A stretch of DNA of 8,114 bases from Rhodospirillales bacterium (lineage in GTDB: Bacteria > Pseudomonadota > Alphaproteobacteria > Acetobacterales > Acetobacteraceae). The stretch is taken from contig JAGXAV010000075.1 in the NCBI GenBank assembly GCA_018971455.1, positions 1 through 8,114 of the forward strand, written 5' to 3'. Under the pieces are notes generated by a model that searched no databases, was not told where the DNA came from, and was given only the letters and a program-made list of their open reading frames with translations. The position numbers were made by a program, and so were the translations under genes. Below, in pieces: positions 1 to 6,702 of the stretch; position 1 is the stretch's first letter; every line of letters begins with the position of its first letter.

Positions 1-336
1 CGCCTCGCCGGCCAGCACGGGCTGCAGGAACCGGTGGTGGAGGCGCTGTTCCGCGGCTACTTCACCGAGGGGCGCGACATCGGCGAGGCCGCGACGCTGG
101 CCGCGCTGGCCGACGGCGCCGGGCTCGACGGCCGGCTGGTCAGCGCCATGCTGGCCGGCGAGGAGGGCCGGCGCGAGGTGGTGGCCGAGGACGCGATGGC
201 GCGCCAGAGCGGCATCAACGGCGTGCCCTGCTTCACCATGGCCGGCCACGTGCTGTTCTCCGGCGCCGTGCCGGCCGACACCATGGCCGAAGCGTTCGGC
301 CGCGCCTGGCGCATCCTGAGCAAGACCGCCGCCTGA
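1..336 (+). CDS. DsbA/FrnE-family thioredoxin-fold oxidoreductase, C-terminal part (5' truncated by window)
   Basis: The frame is open from base 1 to the TGA at 334-336, so this is the last 111 codons of a longer gene whose start lies to the left. The visible part is an alpha-helical stretch followed by a GINGVPCF motif and a short strand-turn-strand (AGHVLFSGA). This is the pattern of the cis-proline loop and C-terminal strands of the DsbA-like FrnE family (polyketide-associated and disulfide isomerase-like proteins), where a GVxGVPxF motif precedes a SGAQ-like segment. Family members bind or exchange thiols and are usually cytoplasmic when of the FrnE type. The N-terminal CXXC or equivalent active site is outside the window, so redox activity cannot be judged. 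An internal GTG at 34 is not the likely start, because the frame and the conserved helical region continue upstream of it. The gene converges on the TPP-enzyme gene 57 bp away. Confidence 0.8.
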   Translation, partial: RLAGQHGLQEPVVEALFRGYFTEGRDIGEAATLAALADGAGLDGRLVSAMLAGEEGRREVVAEDAMARQSGINGVPCFTMAGHVLFSGAVPADTMAEAFGRAWRILSKTAA

Positions 337-360
337 GCCCACAGCCCGACTGAGCGAGAA

Positions 361-387
361 CGCCGCGACCGCAGGGCGGCCGCGGCG
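361..387. terminator. GC-rich hairpin between convergent genes, possible bidirectional terminator
   Basis: An inverted repeat pairs CGCCGCG (361-367) with CGCGGCG (381-387). A further CCGC/GCGG pairing (369-372 with 376-379) closes a three-base loop, and one A/C mismatch separates the two stems. It sits in the 57-bp gap between the converging stop codons of the DsbA-like gene (336) and the TPP-enzyme gene (394). There is no T-tract on the + side and only a short TTCTC on the - side, so intrinsic termination is uncertain. Confidence 0.4.
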
Positions 388-393
388 GCGGCC

Positions 394-1935
394 TCAGGTC
401 ATCAGCTCGATGACGAACGGGCCCTTGCGGGTGACGGATTGGGCGAACAGGTCGTTGAACTGTTCCATCGTGCCCGCGCGCGCGCCCTCCACGCCCATGC
501 CGGCCGCCATCTTGACGAAATCCAGATCCGGGCTGCCGAGATCGAGCATGTCGAGCGCCGTGCGCCCCGGATTGGCGCCGACATTGGCCAGCTCGTGCAG
601 CAGGATGGCGTATTTGCGGTTCGAGAAGACGATGGTGGTGACATCGAGATTCTCGCGGGCCTGGGTCCACAGCGACTGAATGGTGTACATCGCCGAGCCA
701 TCCGCCTCCAGGCTGACGACGCGCCGGCCGCCGGCGGCAACCCCCGCCCCGGTCGCCATCGGCAGCCCGCCGCCGATGGCCCCGCCGGTGAGCGACATCC
801 AGTCATGCGGCGCGGCGGCGTGGGTGAGCGGAAAGAAGGAGCGCCCGAAGGTCACGCTCTCATCGACGATGATCGCCTGCTCGGGCAGCAGGGCGGCGAG
901 CGAGGTGGCGAACGCCTCGCTGGAGATCGCGCCGCGCGCCGGCTCGGCGCGCGCATGGACCGGCGGCGCCACCGGGGCGGCGCCCAGCTCGGCGGCCAGC
1001 GCCGCCAGGGCGGCGTGCTGGTCGTGCTCCGGGCGCGTCATCACATGCACATCGGCACTCGCCGGCACCGGCGTGCCCGGCTTGCCGGGATAGGCAAAGA
1101 AGATCACCGGCTTGGGCGCGCCGATCAGAATGAGATGGCGCACCGCGGCCAGCCGGGCCACCGCCTGATCGACCGGATAGGGCACCCGCTCGATGGGATG
1201 GCGCCCGCGCCCGCGCGCGATCAGCCGGTTGGACCCCTGGGCGAGCAGGTCGGCCCCGGTCGCCGCGGCGATGGCATGGGCCAGCGCCAGCGTGTCGGCC
1301 CGCAGCGCCTCGTTGCCGAGCAGCAGCATCACCTTCTCGCCGCCGCGCAGCAGGCGCGCCGCCTCCTTCACCGCATGGGGCGAGGTGGTGGGCGGCGGCG
1401 GCACCGGCAGGGCGGCCGCCGGCACACCGCCCGCGTTCCAGCACGTGTCCGACGGCAGGATCAGCGTCGCCACCTGGCCGGGCGAGGTGCGCGCCGCCTG
1501 CACGGCAACGGCGGCATCGGCGCCCACCGTCTCGGCATGGGTGGCCGTGCGCACCCAGCCCGAGACGCCGCGGGCGAAGCCCTCGGTGTCGGCGGTCAGC
1601 GGCGCATCGAGCGGGCGGTGATAGGTCGCCTGGTCGCCGACGCAGTTCACCACCATGGTGTTGGCGCGCCGACCGTTGTGCAGATTGGCCAGCCCGTTCG
1701 CCAGCCCCGGCCCGCAATGCAGCAGGGTGGCCGCGGGCTTGCCGGCGACGCGCGCATAGCCGTCCGCCGCCCCGGTCACCACACCCTCGAACAGCCCCAG
1801 CACGCAGCGCATGCCGGGCACCCGGTCGAGTGCGGCGACGAAGTGCATCTCGCTGGTGCCGGGATTGGCGAAACAGGTGTCAACGCCTGCGGCAAGCAGC
1901 GTGTGGACCAGGCTTTCGGCGCCGTTCATGGACAT
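394..1935 (-). CDS. Thiamine-diphosphate-dependent enzyme, acetolactate synthase/benzoylformate decarboxylase-like
   Basis: The 513-residue protein has the three-domain layout of TPP-dependent decarboxylases and carboligases. The N-terminal pyrimidine-binding domain carries the catalytic glutamate E50 in GLFEGVVTGAADGYAR, which matches the Glu that activates the TPP aminopyrimidine. A central domain follows (about 185-320), then the C-terminal pyrophosphate-binding domain with GGAIGGGLP (384-392) and the metal/diphosphate motif ADGSA (411-415), with N439 27 residues after D412. The first Gly of the usual GDG is Ala, and the usual second Asn is Arg (SNRKY). Length and the LWTQARENL helix resemble benzoylformate decarboxylase (about 528 aa) more than true acetolactate synthase. 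Close relatives are commonly annotated 'acetolactate synthase large subunit', but no regulatory-subunit gene is nearby, so a role in branched-chain synthesis is doubtful. The ATG start at 1935 has an AGAGGA Shine-Dalgarno at 1943-1948, 7 nt upstream. The gene diverges from the dehydrogenase at 2013. The true substrate is unknown. Confidence 0.88.
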   Translation of the reverse strand: MSMNGAESLVHTLLAAGVDTCFANPGTSEMHFVAALDRVPGMRCVLGLFEGVVTGAADGYARVAGKPAATLLHCGPGLANGLANLHNGRRANTMVVNCVGDQATYHRPLDAPLTADTEGFARGVSGWVRTATHAETVGADAAVAVQAARTSPGQVATLILPSDTCWNAGGVPAAALPVPPPPTTSPHAVKEAARLLRGGEKVMLLLGNEALRADTLALAHAIAAATGADLLAQGSNRLIARGRGRHPIERVPYPVDQAVARLAAVRHLILIGAPKPVIFFAYPGKPGTPVPASADVHVMTRPEHDQHAALAALAAELGAAPVAPPVHARAEPARGAISSEAFATSLAALLPEQAIIVDESVTFGRSFFPLTHAAAPHDWMSLTGGAIGGGLPMATGAGVAAGGRRVVSLEADGSAMYTIQSLWTQARENLDVTTIVFSNRKYAILLHELANVGANPGRTALDMLDLGSPDLDFVKMAAGMGVEGARAGTMEQFNDLFAQSVTRKGPFVIELMT

Positions 1936-2012
1936 TCCGCGTTCCTCTTGTTACCCAGGCCGCGGAGACTGCGCGTGCCGAACACGGTGCGCAAGCCGTG
2001 GGAGCGAGCGCC
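1936..2012. promoter_or_regulatory. Divergent intergenic region with a CACGG-N8-CCGTG inverted repeat
   Basis: These 77 bp separate the start codons of the TPP-enzyme gene (-) and the dehydrogenase gene (+) and must hold the promoters of both, unless either is read from further away. It contains Shine-Dalgarno sequences for each gene (1943-1948 on -, around 2000-2004 on +). It also contains an inverted repeat, CACGG at 1983-1987 and CCGTG at 1996-2000, with an 8-nt spacer, which could be an operator. No convincing -35/-10 pair stands out on either strand. A five-base repeat in GC-rich DNA may be chance. Confidence 0.35.
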
Positions 2013-3017
2013 ATGACCACCATTCTGTATGCCGAAAAAGTCTATCCCGACGACAGCGTCGAGCGTGAGGTCTATGGCCCGGACGTCCGCGTGCTGATGC
2101 GCGCCGCCGGCACGCTGGCCGATCTCAGCGACGCCGATTGCGCCGCCGCCGACGGGCTGATGTTCCTGCGCCACTGGGCGTCCGCGGCCGATCTGGCCCG
2201 CTTCCCCAATCTGCGCGTCATCCTGCGCATGGGCGTCGGCTATGACCGCATCGACCGCGTGGCCGCCGCCGCGCGCGGCATCATGGTCTGCAACGTGCCC
2301 GACTACGGCACCATGGAGGTGGCCGACCACGCCATCGCGCTGGCCATCTCCCTGCGCCGCGGCCTGTTCCTCTATCACGAGACGCAGCGGGCCACCCCGC
2401 CGGCGCCATGGGCCTATATCCGCTCGCCGCTGCTGCGCCGGCTGGGGGTGCAGACCTTCGGCATCGTCGGCCTCGGGCGCATCGGCACGGCGGCTGCCCT
2501 GCGCGCCAAGGCGATGGGCTTCAACGTGGTGTTCTTCGACCCCCATCTGCCCACCGGCACCGAGCTCGGTCTGGGCGTCGGGCGGGTCAGGACGCTCGAT
2601 GAGCTGCTCGCCCAGTCCGACGTGCTGTCCCTCCACGCGCCGCTGACGCCGCAGACGCGCGGGCTGATCGGCGGGCGGGAGCTGGCGCTGCTGCCGGCCG
2701 GTGCGGTGGTGGTGAACACCGCGCGCGGCCCGATCATCGACATCGATGCGCTGGCCGAGGCGCTGCGCAGCGGGCACATCGCCGGCGCCGGGCTCGACGT
2801 CATCCCCGTCGAGCCGCCGGTCGAGCCGGTGCCCGCGCTGCTGCGCGCCTACCGCGCCCGCGAGAGCTGGCTCGAGGGTCGGCTGGTCATCACCCCGCAC
2901 GCGGCGTTCTTCTCGCCCGAATCGTGGGAGGATATCCGCCGCAAATCGGCCGAGACCATGGCCGCCGCGCTGCTGACCAACACCCCGCAGACCGTGATCA
3001 CGCCCGAGATGTTCTGA
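2013..3017 (+). CDS. D-isomer-specific 2-hydroxyacid dehydrogenase, CtBP-like
   Basis: The product is a 334-residue NAD-dependent dehydrogenase of the D-2-hydroxyacid/phosphoglycerate dehydrogenase family, which interconverts 2-oxo acids and D-2-hydroxy acids in the cytoplasm. The Rossmann motif GLGRIG is at 153-158, and D176 at the end of the next strand (VVFFDP) favours NAD over NADP. The catalytic triad is R238 (NTARGP), E267 (VIPVEPP) and H296 (ITPHAAFFS). The TPHAAF-S-ES segment and PVEPP loop resemble the C-terminal-binding-protein-like subgroup more than SerA. There is no ACT or other regulatory C-terminal domain, so a role in serine synthesis is not supported. The ATG at 2013 is chosen because it has a GGGAG Shine-Dalgarno at 2000-2004 and begins the typical first strand (TTILYAEKV). 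The open frame further upstream overlaps the opposite gene and has no family similarity. Substrate is unknown; a link to the divergent TPP enzyme is plausible. Confidence 0.88.
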   Translation: MTTILYAEKVYPDDSVEREVYGPDVRVLMRAAGTLADLSDADCAAADGLMFLRHWASAADLARFPNLRVILRMGVGYDRIDRVAAAARGIMVCNVPDYGTMEVADHAIALAISLRRGLFLYHETQRATPPAPWAYIRSPLLRRLGVQTFGIVGLGRIGTAAALRAKAMGFNVVFFDPHLPTGTELGLGVGRVRTLDELLAQSDVLSLHAPLTPQTRGLIGGRELALLPAGAVVVNTARGPIIDIDALAEALRSGHIAGAGLDVIPVEPPVEPVPALLRAYRARESWLEGRLVITPHAAFFSPESWEDIRRKSAETMAAALLTNTPQTVITPEMF

Positions 3018-3056
3018 GAGGGGGTAGGAGGCCGCCGCCCGGCCGGACCATGGCGA

Positions 3057-3086
3057 CGGCGGCGGCCCGCACCCGGGCCGCCGCCG
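3057..3086. terminator. Strong GC hairpin between convergent genes, probable bidirectional terminator
   Basis: A perfect 13-bp stem (3057-3069 pairing with 3074-3086, core GGCGGCGGCCCG) is closed by a CACC tetraloop. It lies between the stop of the dehydrogenase gene (3017) and the stop of the GYD-domain gene (3101). Neither strand has a T-tract after it, so termination may need Rho or rely on the stem alone. Its placement between two converging genes supports an end-of-transcript role. Confidence 0.5.
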
Positions 3087-3100
3087 CCCACCGGGCGCCG

Positions 3101-3439
3101 CTATTGTTGCCCGGGCGGCTTGTAGGCTGCGTTGAGCTTGATCCGCTTGTCGCGGATCGCCCGCATCTCGGCCGTCGTGTAGAGGCGCGTCAGATGCGCG
3201 TTCTGGATGCTACCCGAGGCCACCGCCACGCCGGATATGGCCGCCGACATCTCGGGGTCCGGCACATCGAAGATGATCATGACCCCGGGCCCGTTGATGG
3301 CCCGGGCATACATCGAGACCAGCCTTCCGCCGGCGGCCTCGATCATCGATTTCACGGCGGCTTCGCGATCTGTTTTCGGGTTGCTCGCCATCGCGTTCAG
3401 GGCCTGCGCCGTGTATTCGCCAGTAAAGGAAAATAACAT
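3101..3439 (-). CDS. GYD domain-containing protein
   Basis: This small 112-residue protein has no signal peptide or membrane segment. It has the layout of GYD-domain proteins, a ferredoxin-like dimeric alpha/beta-barrel fold: an opening strand with FTGEYTAQAL (5-14), a helix ending in EAAGGRLVSMYA (34-45), a strand GVMIIFDVPDPEMSAA (52-67), and a closing segment TRLYTTAEM (84-92). The family is widespread in alphaproteobacteria, but its biochemical function is not established. The ATG at 3439 is preceded by a strong AGGAGGA Shine-Dalgarno (3446-3452 on the opposite strand) at 6 nt. A possible -10 element (TAGGAT, complement of 3506-3511) lies upstream, but a matching -35 is poor. The gene is downstream of the tRNA on the same strand and converges on the dehydrogenase gene. 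Confidence 0.8.
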   Translation of the reverse strand: MLFSFTGEYTAQALNAMASNPKTDREAAVKSMIEAAGGRLVSMYARAINGPGVMIIFDVPDPEMSAAISGVAVASGSIQNAHLTRLYTTAEMRAIRDKRIKLNAAYKPPGQQ

Positions 3440-3565
3440 CGGACGTCCTCCTGCTGTGTTTCCTTCTGTGTCTTGGAGGTTGCCGCCCAGCCGAGGCGGC
3501 GCTCGATCCTACACCAGTATGTTCCGCCAGGAAAAGGGCGAACGAGCGAGATGCGTCGCGGGGGG

Positions 3566-3642
3566 TGGTGCGCCCGGCAGGATTCGAACCTGCGACCAAG
3601 CCGTTATGAGCGGCCCGCTCTAACCAACTGAGCTACGGGCGC
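3566..3642 (-). tRNA. tRNA with CAT anticodon, probably tRNA-Ile2 (lysidine-modified), possibly elongator tRNA-Met
   Basis: A complete 77-nt cloverleaf is readable on the - strand. The acceptor stem is GCGCCCG/CGGGCGC, the D-stem GCTC/GAGC, the anticodon stem GGCCG/CGGCT with one G-U pair, the T-arm GCAGG-TTCGAAT-CCTGC, the discriminator A, and CCA is encoded (3566-3568). The anticodon loop CTCATAA (complement of 3604-3610) gives CAT. It is not the initiator: position 1 pairs with 72 (G-C), and the three consecutive G-C pairs at the base of the anticodon stem are absent. C4-G69 and C5-G68 in the acceptor stem and the variable region TGGTC resemble bacterial tRNA-Ile2, in which TilS converts the anticodon C to lysidine to read AUA. 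Automated tools often label such genes tRNA-Met. Confidence is near certain for a tRNA and about two-thirds for Ile2. Confidence 0.95.
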
Positions 3643-3709
3643 AACGGCGCCAGCATTCCGCACTCCCGCCACCAGCGCAACCGCCCCCGCGCCACAGCTT
3701 GCCGGCATC

Positions 3710-3746
3710 CCCCGCGGCCTCGCGGCCGCCGCGGGGCCGGTCTTTT
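3710..3746 (+). terminator. Terminator-like hairpin plus T-tract upstream of hppA
   Basis: A 9-bp stem, CCCCGCGGC (3710-3718) with GCCGCGGGG (3728-3736), is followed after CCGG by TCTTTT (3741-3746). This has the form of an intrinsic terminator reading rightward. No + strand gene ends nearby (the previous one stops at 3017), so it may insulate hppA from read-through, be part of a 5' leader, or be chance pairing in GC-rich sequence. The rest of 3643-3908 shows only a weak promoter-like pair (TTGCCT at 3785-3790 and CATACG at 3808-3813) and the hppA Shine-Dalgarno. Confidence 0.35.
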
Positions 3747-3908
3747 CGTGCGGCGGCCGCGGCCGGCGGTGGCGGCCGGCCCGGTTGCCTGCCGGATACA
3801 TCTCTGCCATACGCGCGGACAGAAAAACGATTCCGCCCCCGGCGCGAATCGGTGAGAGGAGCACGCCCGGGCGGTGCCCGCCCGGCGACAATCGAGGAGG
3901 CGTCGCGC

Positions 3909-5999
3909 ATGTCCCTGGCCCAACTGGCGATCATCGCCTGCGGCATCGTTGCCTTGATCTACGGCCTGGTCACCACCCGGCAGGTCCTCGCGGCCGATGC
4001 CGGCACCGCGCGCATGCAGGAGATTTCCGCGGCCGTCCAGGAAGGTGCGCGGGCCTACCTCAACCGCCAGTACACCACCATCGCCATGGTCGGCATCGTC
4101 ATCCTGGTGGTGCTCTCGGCCTTCCTCGGGCTGCGCGTCGGCATCGGCTTTGCCATCGGCGCGATCCTCTCAGGTGCTGCCGGCTATGTCGGCATGAACG
4201 TCTCGGTGCGCGCCAATGTGCGCACCGCCCAGGCCTCGCGGCAGGGGCTGGCCGCCGGGCTCGACATCGCCTTCAAATCGGGGGCGATCACCGGCATGCT
4301 GGTGGTCGGCCTCGGCCTGCTCGGCGTGTCGATCTATTACTTCGTGCTGCGCGCCGGCAATCACGGCCCCGATCTGCGCCCGGTGATGGAGGCCATGGTC
4401 GGCCTCTCCTTCGGCGCCTCGCTGATTTCCATCTTCGCCCGCCTCGGCGGCGGCATCTTCACCAAGGGCGCCGATGTCGGCGCCGATCTGGTCGGCAAGG
4501 TCGAGGCCGGCATCCCCGAGGATGACCCCCGCAACCCCGCCGTGATCGCCGACAACGTGGGCGACAATGTGGGCGACTGCGCCGGCATGGCGGCCGACCT
4601 GTTCGAGACCTATGCGGTGACCATCGTGGCCACCATGCTGCTGGGCAACATCTTCTTCACCGGGGCGGCCGCCGACAGCATGATGATGCTGCCGCTGGCC
4701 ATCGGCGCGGTGTGCATCCTCACCTCCGTCATCGGCACCTATTTCGTCCGCCTCGGCACCGGCACCAACATCATGGGCGCACTCTACAAGGGCCTCGCCG
4801 TGACCGGCGTGCTCTCGGCGGTGGCCATCGCCGCGGTCATCGGCGGGTTGGTCGGCTTCGCCACCCCGATCGCGATGAGCGGCGGCAGCGTCACCGGCCT
4901 CGGGCTGTTCGAATGCTCCCTGGTCGGCCTCGGCGTCACCGCGCTCCTGGTGTGGATCACCGAATACTACACCTCGACCGAATACCGCCCGGTGCGCAGC
5001 ATCGCCCAATCCTCGACCACCGGCCACGGCACCAACGTCATCCAGGGCCTTGCCGTGTCGATGGAAGCCACGGCGCTGCCGGTGCTGGTGATCTGCCTCG
5101 GCATCGTGCTGGCCTATCTGGTGGCCGGGTTGTTCGGCATCGCCGTCGCCGCCACCACCATGCTCTCGCTGGCCGGCATGATCGTGGCGCTGGACGCCTA
5201 CGGCCCGGTGACGGACAACGCCGGCGGCATCGCCGAAATGGCCGATCTGCCGTCGGACGTGCGCAAGACCACCGACGCGCTCGACGCCGTGGGCAACACC
5301 ACCAAGGCGGTCACCAAGGGCTACGCCATCGGCTCGGCGGGGCTGGCCTCGCTGGTGCTGTTCGCCGCCTACACCGAGGATCTGAGCCACTACTTCCCGA
5401 CCTTCCACGTCGATTTCGCGCTGCAGAACCCCTACGTGGTGGTCGGCCTCTTCATCGGCGGCCTGCTGCCCTACCTGTTCGGCGCCATGGGCATGACCGC
5501 GGTCGGCCGCGCCGCCGGCTCGGTGGTGGTCGAGGTACGGCGGCAGTTCAAGGAGATCCCCGGCATCATGGCCGGCACCGCCAAGCCCGAATACGGCCGC
5601 GCGGTGGATATGCTGACGCGGGCGGCGATCCGCGAGATGCTGCTGCCCTCGCTGCTGCCGGTGCTCGCCCCGGTGGTGCTGTTCCTGGTCATCCAGGCGA
5701 TTGGCGGGCGCGCCGCCGCCTTCGCCGCGCTCGGCGCCATGCTCCTCGGCACCATCGTCACCGGCCTGTTCGTCGCCATCTCGATGACCTCGGGCGGCGG
5801 CGCCTGGGACAACGCGAAGAAATACATCGAGGAAGGCAATCACGGCGGCAAGGGCTCGGACGCCCACAAGGCGGCGGTGACCGGCGACACCGTGGGCGAC
5901 CCGTACAAGGACACGGCGGGCCCGGCGGTCAACCCGATGATCAAGATCACCAACATCGTGGCCTTGCTGCTGCTCGCCATCCTGGCTAGTTTGGTGTGA
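3909..5999 (+). CDS. hppA: Membrane-bound proton-translocating pyrophosphatase, K+-independent type
   Basis: The 696-residue integral membrane protein couples hydrolysis of pyrophosphate to proton pumping across the cytoplasmic membrane. Length and the many hydrophobic segments (for example 3-21, 57-85, 122-147, 258-280, 385-430, 580-625, 680-696) match bacterial H+-PPases. The catalytic signature [11 protein letters not shown] is at 189-199, followed by [20 protein letters not shown] (204-223) and [10 protein letters not shown]. The second active-site region includes D430/D436 ([14 protein letters not shown]), and the third is [20 protein letters not shown] (654-673). The motif [14 protein letters not shown] has Lys at 466 and Thr at 469, where K+-dependent enzymes have Ala and Gly/Ala, so this is the K+-independent H+-pumping class. 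The ATG at 3909 is chosen because GAGGAGG (3894-3900) lies 8 nt before it and the protein begins with the expected first membrane helix; an extension to 3699 has no family resemblance. The soluble pyrophosphatase gene follows 131 bp downstream on the same strand. Confidence 0.97.
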   Translation: MSLAQLAIIACGIVALIYGLVTTRQVLAADAGTARMQEISAAVQEGARAYLNRQYTTIAMVGIVILVVLSAFLGLRVGIGFAIGAILSGAAGYVGMNVSVRANVRTAQASRQGLAAGLDIAFKSGAITGMLVVGLGLLGVSIYYFVLRAGNHGPDLRPVMEAMVGLSFGASLISIFARLGGGIFTKGADVGADLVGKVEAGIPEDDPRNPAVIADNVGDNVGDCAGMAADLFETYAVTIVATMLLGNIFFTGAAADSMMMLPLAIGAVCILTSVIGTYFVRLGTGTNIMGALYKGLAVTGVLSAVAIAAVIGGLVGFATPIAMSGGSVTGLGLFECSLVGLGVTALLVWITEYYTSTEYRPVRSIAQSSTTGHGTNVIQGLAVSMEATALPVLVICLGIVLAYLVAGLFGIAVAATTMLSLAGMIVALDAYGPVTDNAGGIAEMADLPSDVRKTTDALDAVGNTTKAVTKGYAIGSAGLASLVLFAAYTEDLSHYFPTFHVDFALQNPYVVVGLFIGGLLPYLFGAMGMTAVGRAAGSVVVEVRRQFKEIPGIMAGTAKPEYGRAVDMLTRAAIREMLLPSLLPVLAPVVLFLVIQAIGGRAAAFAALGAMLLGTIVTGLFVAISMTSGGGAWDNAKKYIEEGNHGGKGSDAHKAAVTGDTVGDPYKDTAGPAVNPMIKITNIVALLLLAILASLV

Positions 6000-6011
6000 A
6001 ACCTTTCGCCG

Positions 6012-6060
6012 TCATGTGACCCGATCCCGCCGCCTTCCCGGCGGCGGGATCGGGCCATGA
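6012..6060 (+). promoter_or_regulatory. Perfect 15-bp stem-loop between hppA and ppa
   Basis: CCCGATCCCGCCGCC (6020-6034) pairs without mismatch with 6040-6054, around a TTCCC loop. An outer TCATG (6012-6016)/CATGA (6056-6060) pairing extends the structure across a small internal bulge. It begins 12 nt after the hppA stop codon. No T-tract follows, so it is not a classic intrinsic terminator. It could be a Rho-assisted or partial terminator, or a 3' stabiliser of hppA mRNA that sets different hppA and ppa levels. The remaining sequence to 6130 holds a purine-rich stretch (6060-6080) but no clear promoter. Confidence 0.65.
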
Positions 6061-6130
6061 GGGCGAGGGGAGCGGATGGAACCCGAGGGCTCCGCCCGCC
6101 GGATCCGAACCACCAGGCTGGAATTTCCTC

Positions 6131-6667
6131 ATGCGTCTGGACGCCATCCCGATCGGCAATGATGCCCCGAACGACGTGAACGTCATCATCGAGGTGCCGA
6201 TCGGCGGCGAGCCGATCAAATACGAAATGAACAAGGAAGCCGGCACGCTCTTCGTCGATCGCTTCCTGCACACGCCCATGCGCTACCCGGGCAATTACGG
6301 CTTCGTGCCCCACACCCTGTCGGATGATGGCGACCCGATCGACGTGCTGGTGGCCAATACCCGCCCGATCTTTCCCGGCGCGGTGATCAATGTCTGCCCG
6401 GTCGGCGTGCTCAAGATGGAGGATGATGGCGGCGGCGACGAGAAGATCATCGCCGTGCCCTCGCCGAAGCTGACCAAGCGCTACCTGCACGTGGGCAACT
6501 ACACCGATCTGCCGCAGATCACGCTCGAGCAGATCCGCCATTTCTTCGAGCACTACAAGGATCTCGAACCCGGCAAATGGGTGAAAGTGCTGGGCTGGGG
6601 GGATGCCGCCGAGGCGCGCGCCATGATCGCCGCGGCCATCGCCCGCGACAAGGCCGCCGAGCGCTAG
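6131..6667 (+). CDS. ppa: Soluble inorganic pyrophosphatase, family I
   Basis: The 178-residue cytoplasmic enzyme hydrolyses pyrophosphate to two phosphates and pulls biosynthetic reactions forward. The family I active site is complete and aligns with the E. coli enzyme at an offset of one: E21, K30, E32, R44, Y56, D66, D68, D71, D98, D103, K105, Y142 and K143. The signature DGDPIDV is at 66-72, and [10 protein letters not shown] near the C-terminus (148-157) is typical of proteobacterial hexameric enzymes. The ATG at 6131 fits the usual family N-terminus (MRLDAIPIG). Its Shine-Dalgarno is weak (GGA at 6120-6122, 8 nt upstream), in contrast to the strong site of hppA, so translation may be less efficient or depend on other features. 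The gene lies 131 bp after hppA and converges on the glycosyltransferase gene, with 35 bp between stop codons. That gap holds only weak hairpins (for example CACCG/CGGTG at 6668-6681) and no clear terminator. Confidence 0.97.
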   Translation: MRLDAIPIGNDAPNDVNVIIEVPIGGEPIKYEMNKEAGTLFVDRFLHTPMRYPGNYGFVPHTLSDDGDPIDVLVANTRPIFPGAVINVCPVGVLKMEDDGGGDEKIIAVPSPKLTKRYLHVGNYTDLPQITLEQIRHFFEHYKDLEPGKWVKVLGWGDAAEARAMIAAAIARDKAAER

Positions 6668-6702
6668 CACCGCGGCCGGTGGCCATCACCCTGCGTTAAT
6701 CA

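Noticed and set aside
439..2016. 525-codon open frame on + opposite the TPP-enzyme gene
   Set aside because: The product is His/Arg/Gly-rich with no recognisable domain. It mirrors the codon bias of the genuine - strand gene, which has catalytic motifs and a Shine-Dalgarno.
1926..2900. 324-codon open frame on - opposite the dehydrogenase
   Set aside because: It overlaps a gene with complete catalytic residues and the start of the TPP gene, and its composition is typical of an antisense frame.
3506..3534. Possible promoter of the GYD gene on - (TTTCCT, 17 bp, TAGGAT)
   Set aside because: The -10 is fair but the -35 has little similarity to consensus, so support is insufficient.
3785..3813. 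Possible sigma70-type promoter before hppA (TTGCCT, 17 bp, CATACG)
   Set aside because: The -10 match is weak, so it is mentioned only as a candidate and not listed as a feature.
3699..3908. N-terminal extension of HppA by 70 residues
   Set aside because: The extension is Arg/Pro/Gly-rich and unlike any HppA N-terminus. The ATG at 3909 has an ideal Shine-Dalgarno and begins the first membrane helix.
4170..5867. 565-codon open frame on - opposite hppA
   Set aside because: It is an antisense shadow of a highly conserved GC-rich gene, rich in His, Asp, Gly and Ala, with no domain or plausible start signal.
5840..6670. 276-codon open frame on - opposite ppa and the end of hppA
   Set aside because: It spans the opposite strand of two well-supported genes and the intergenic hairpin, and shows no family resemblance.
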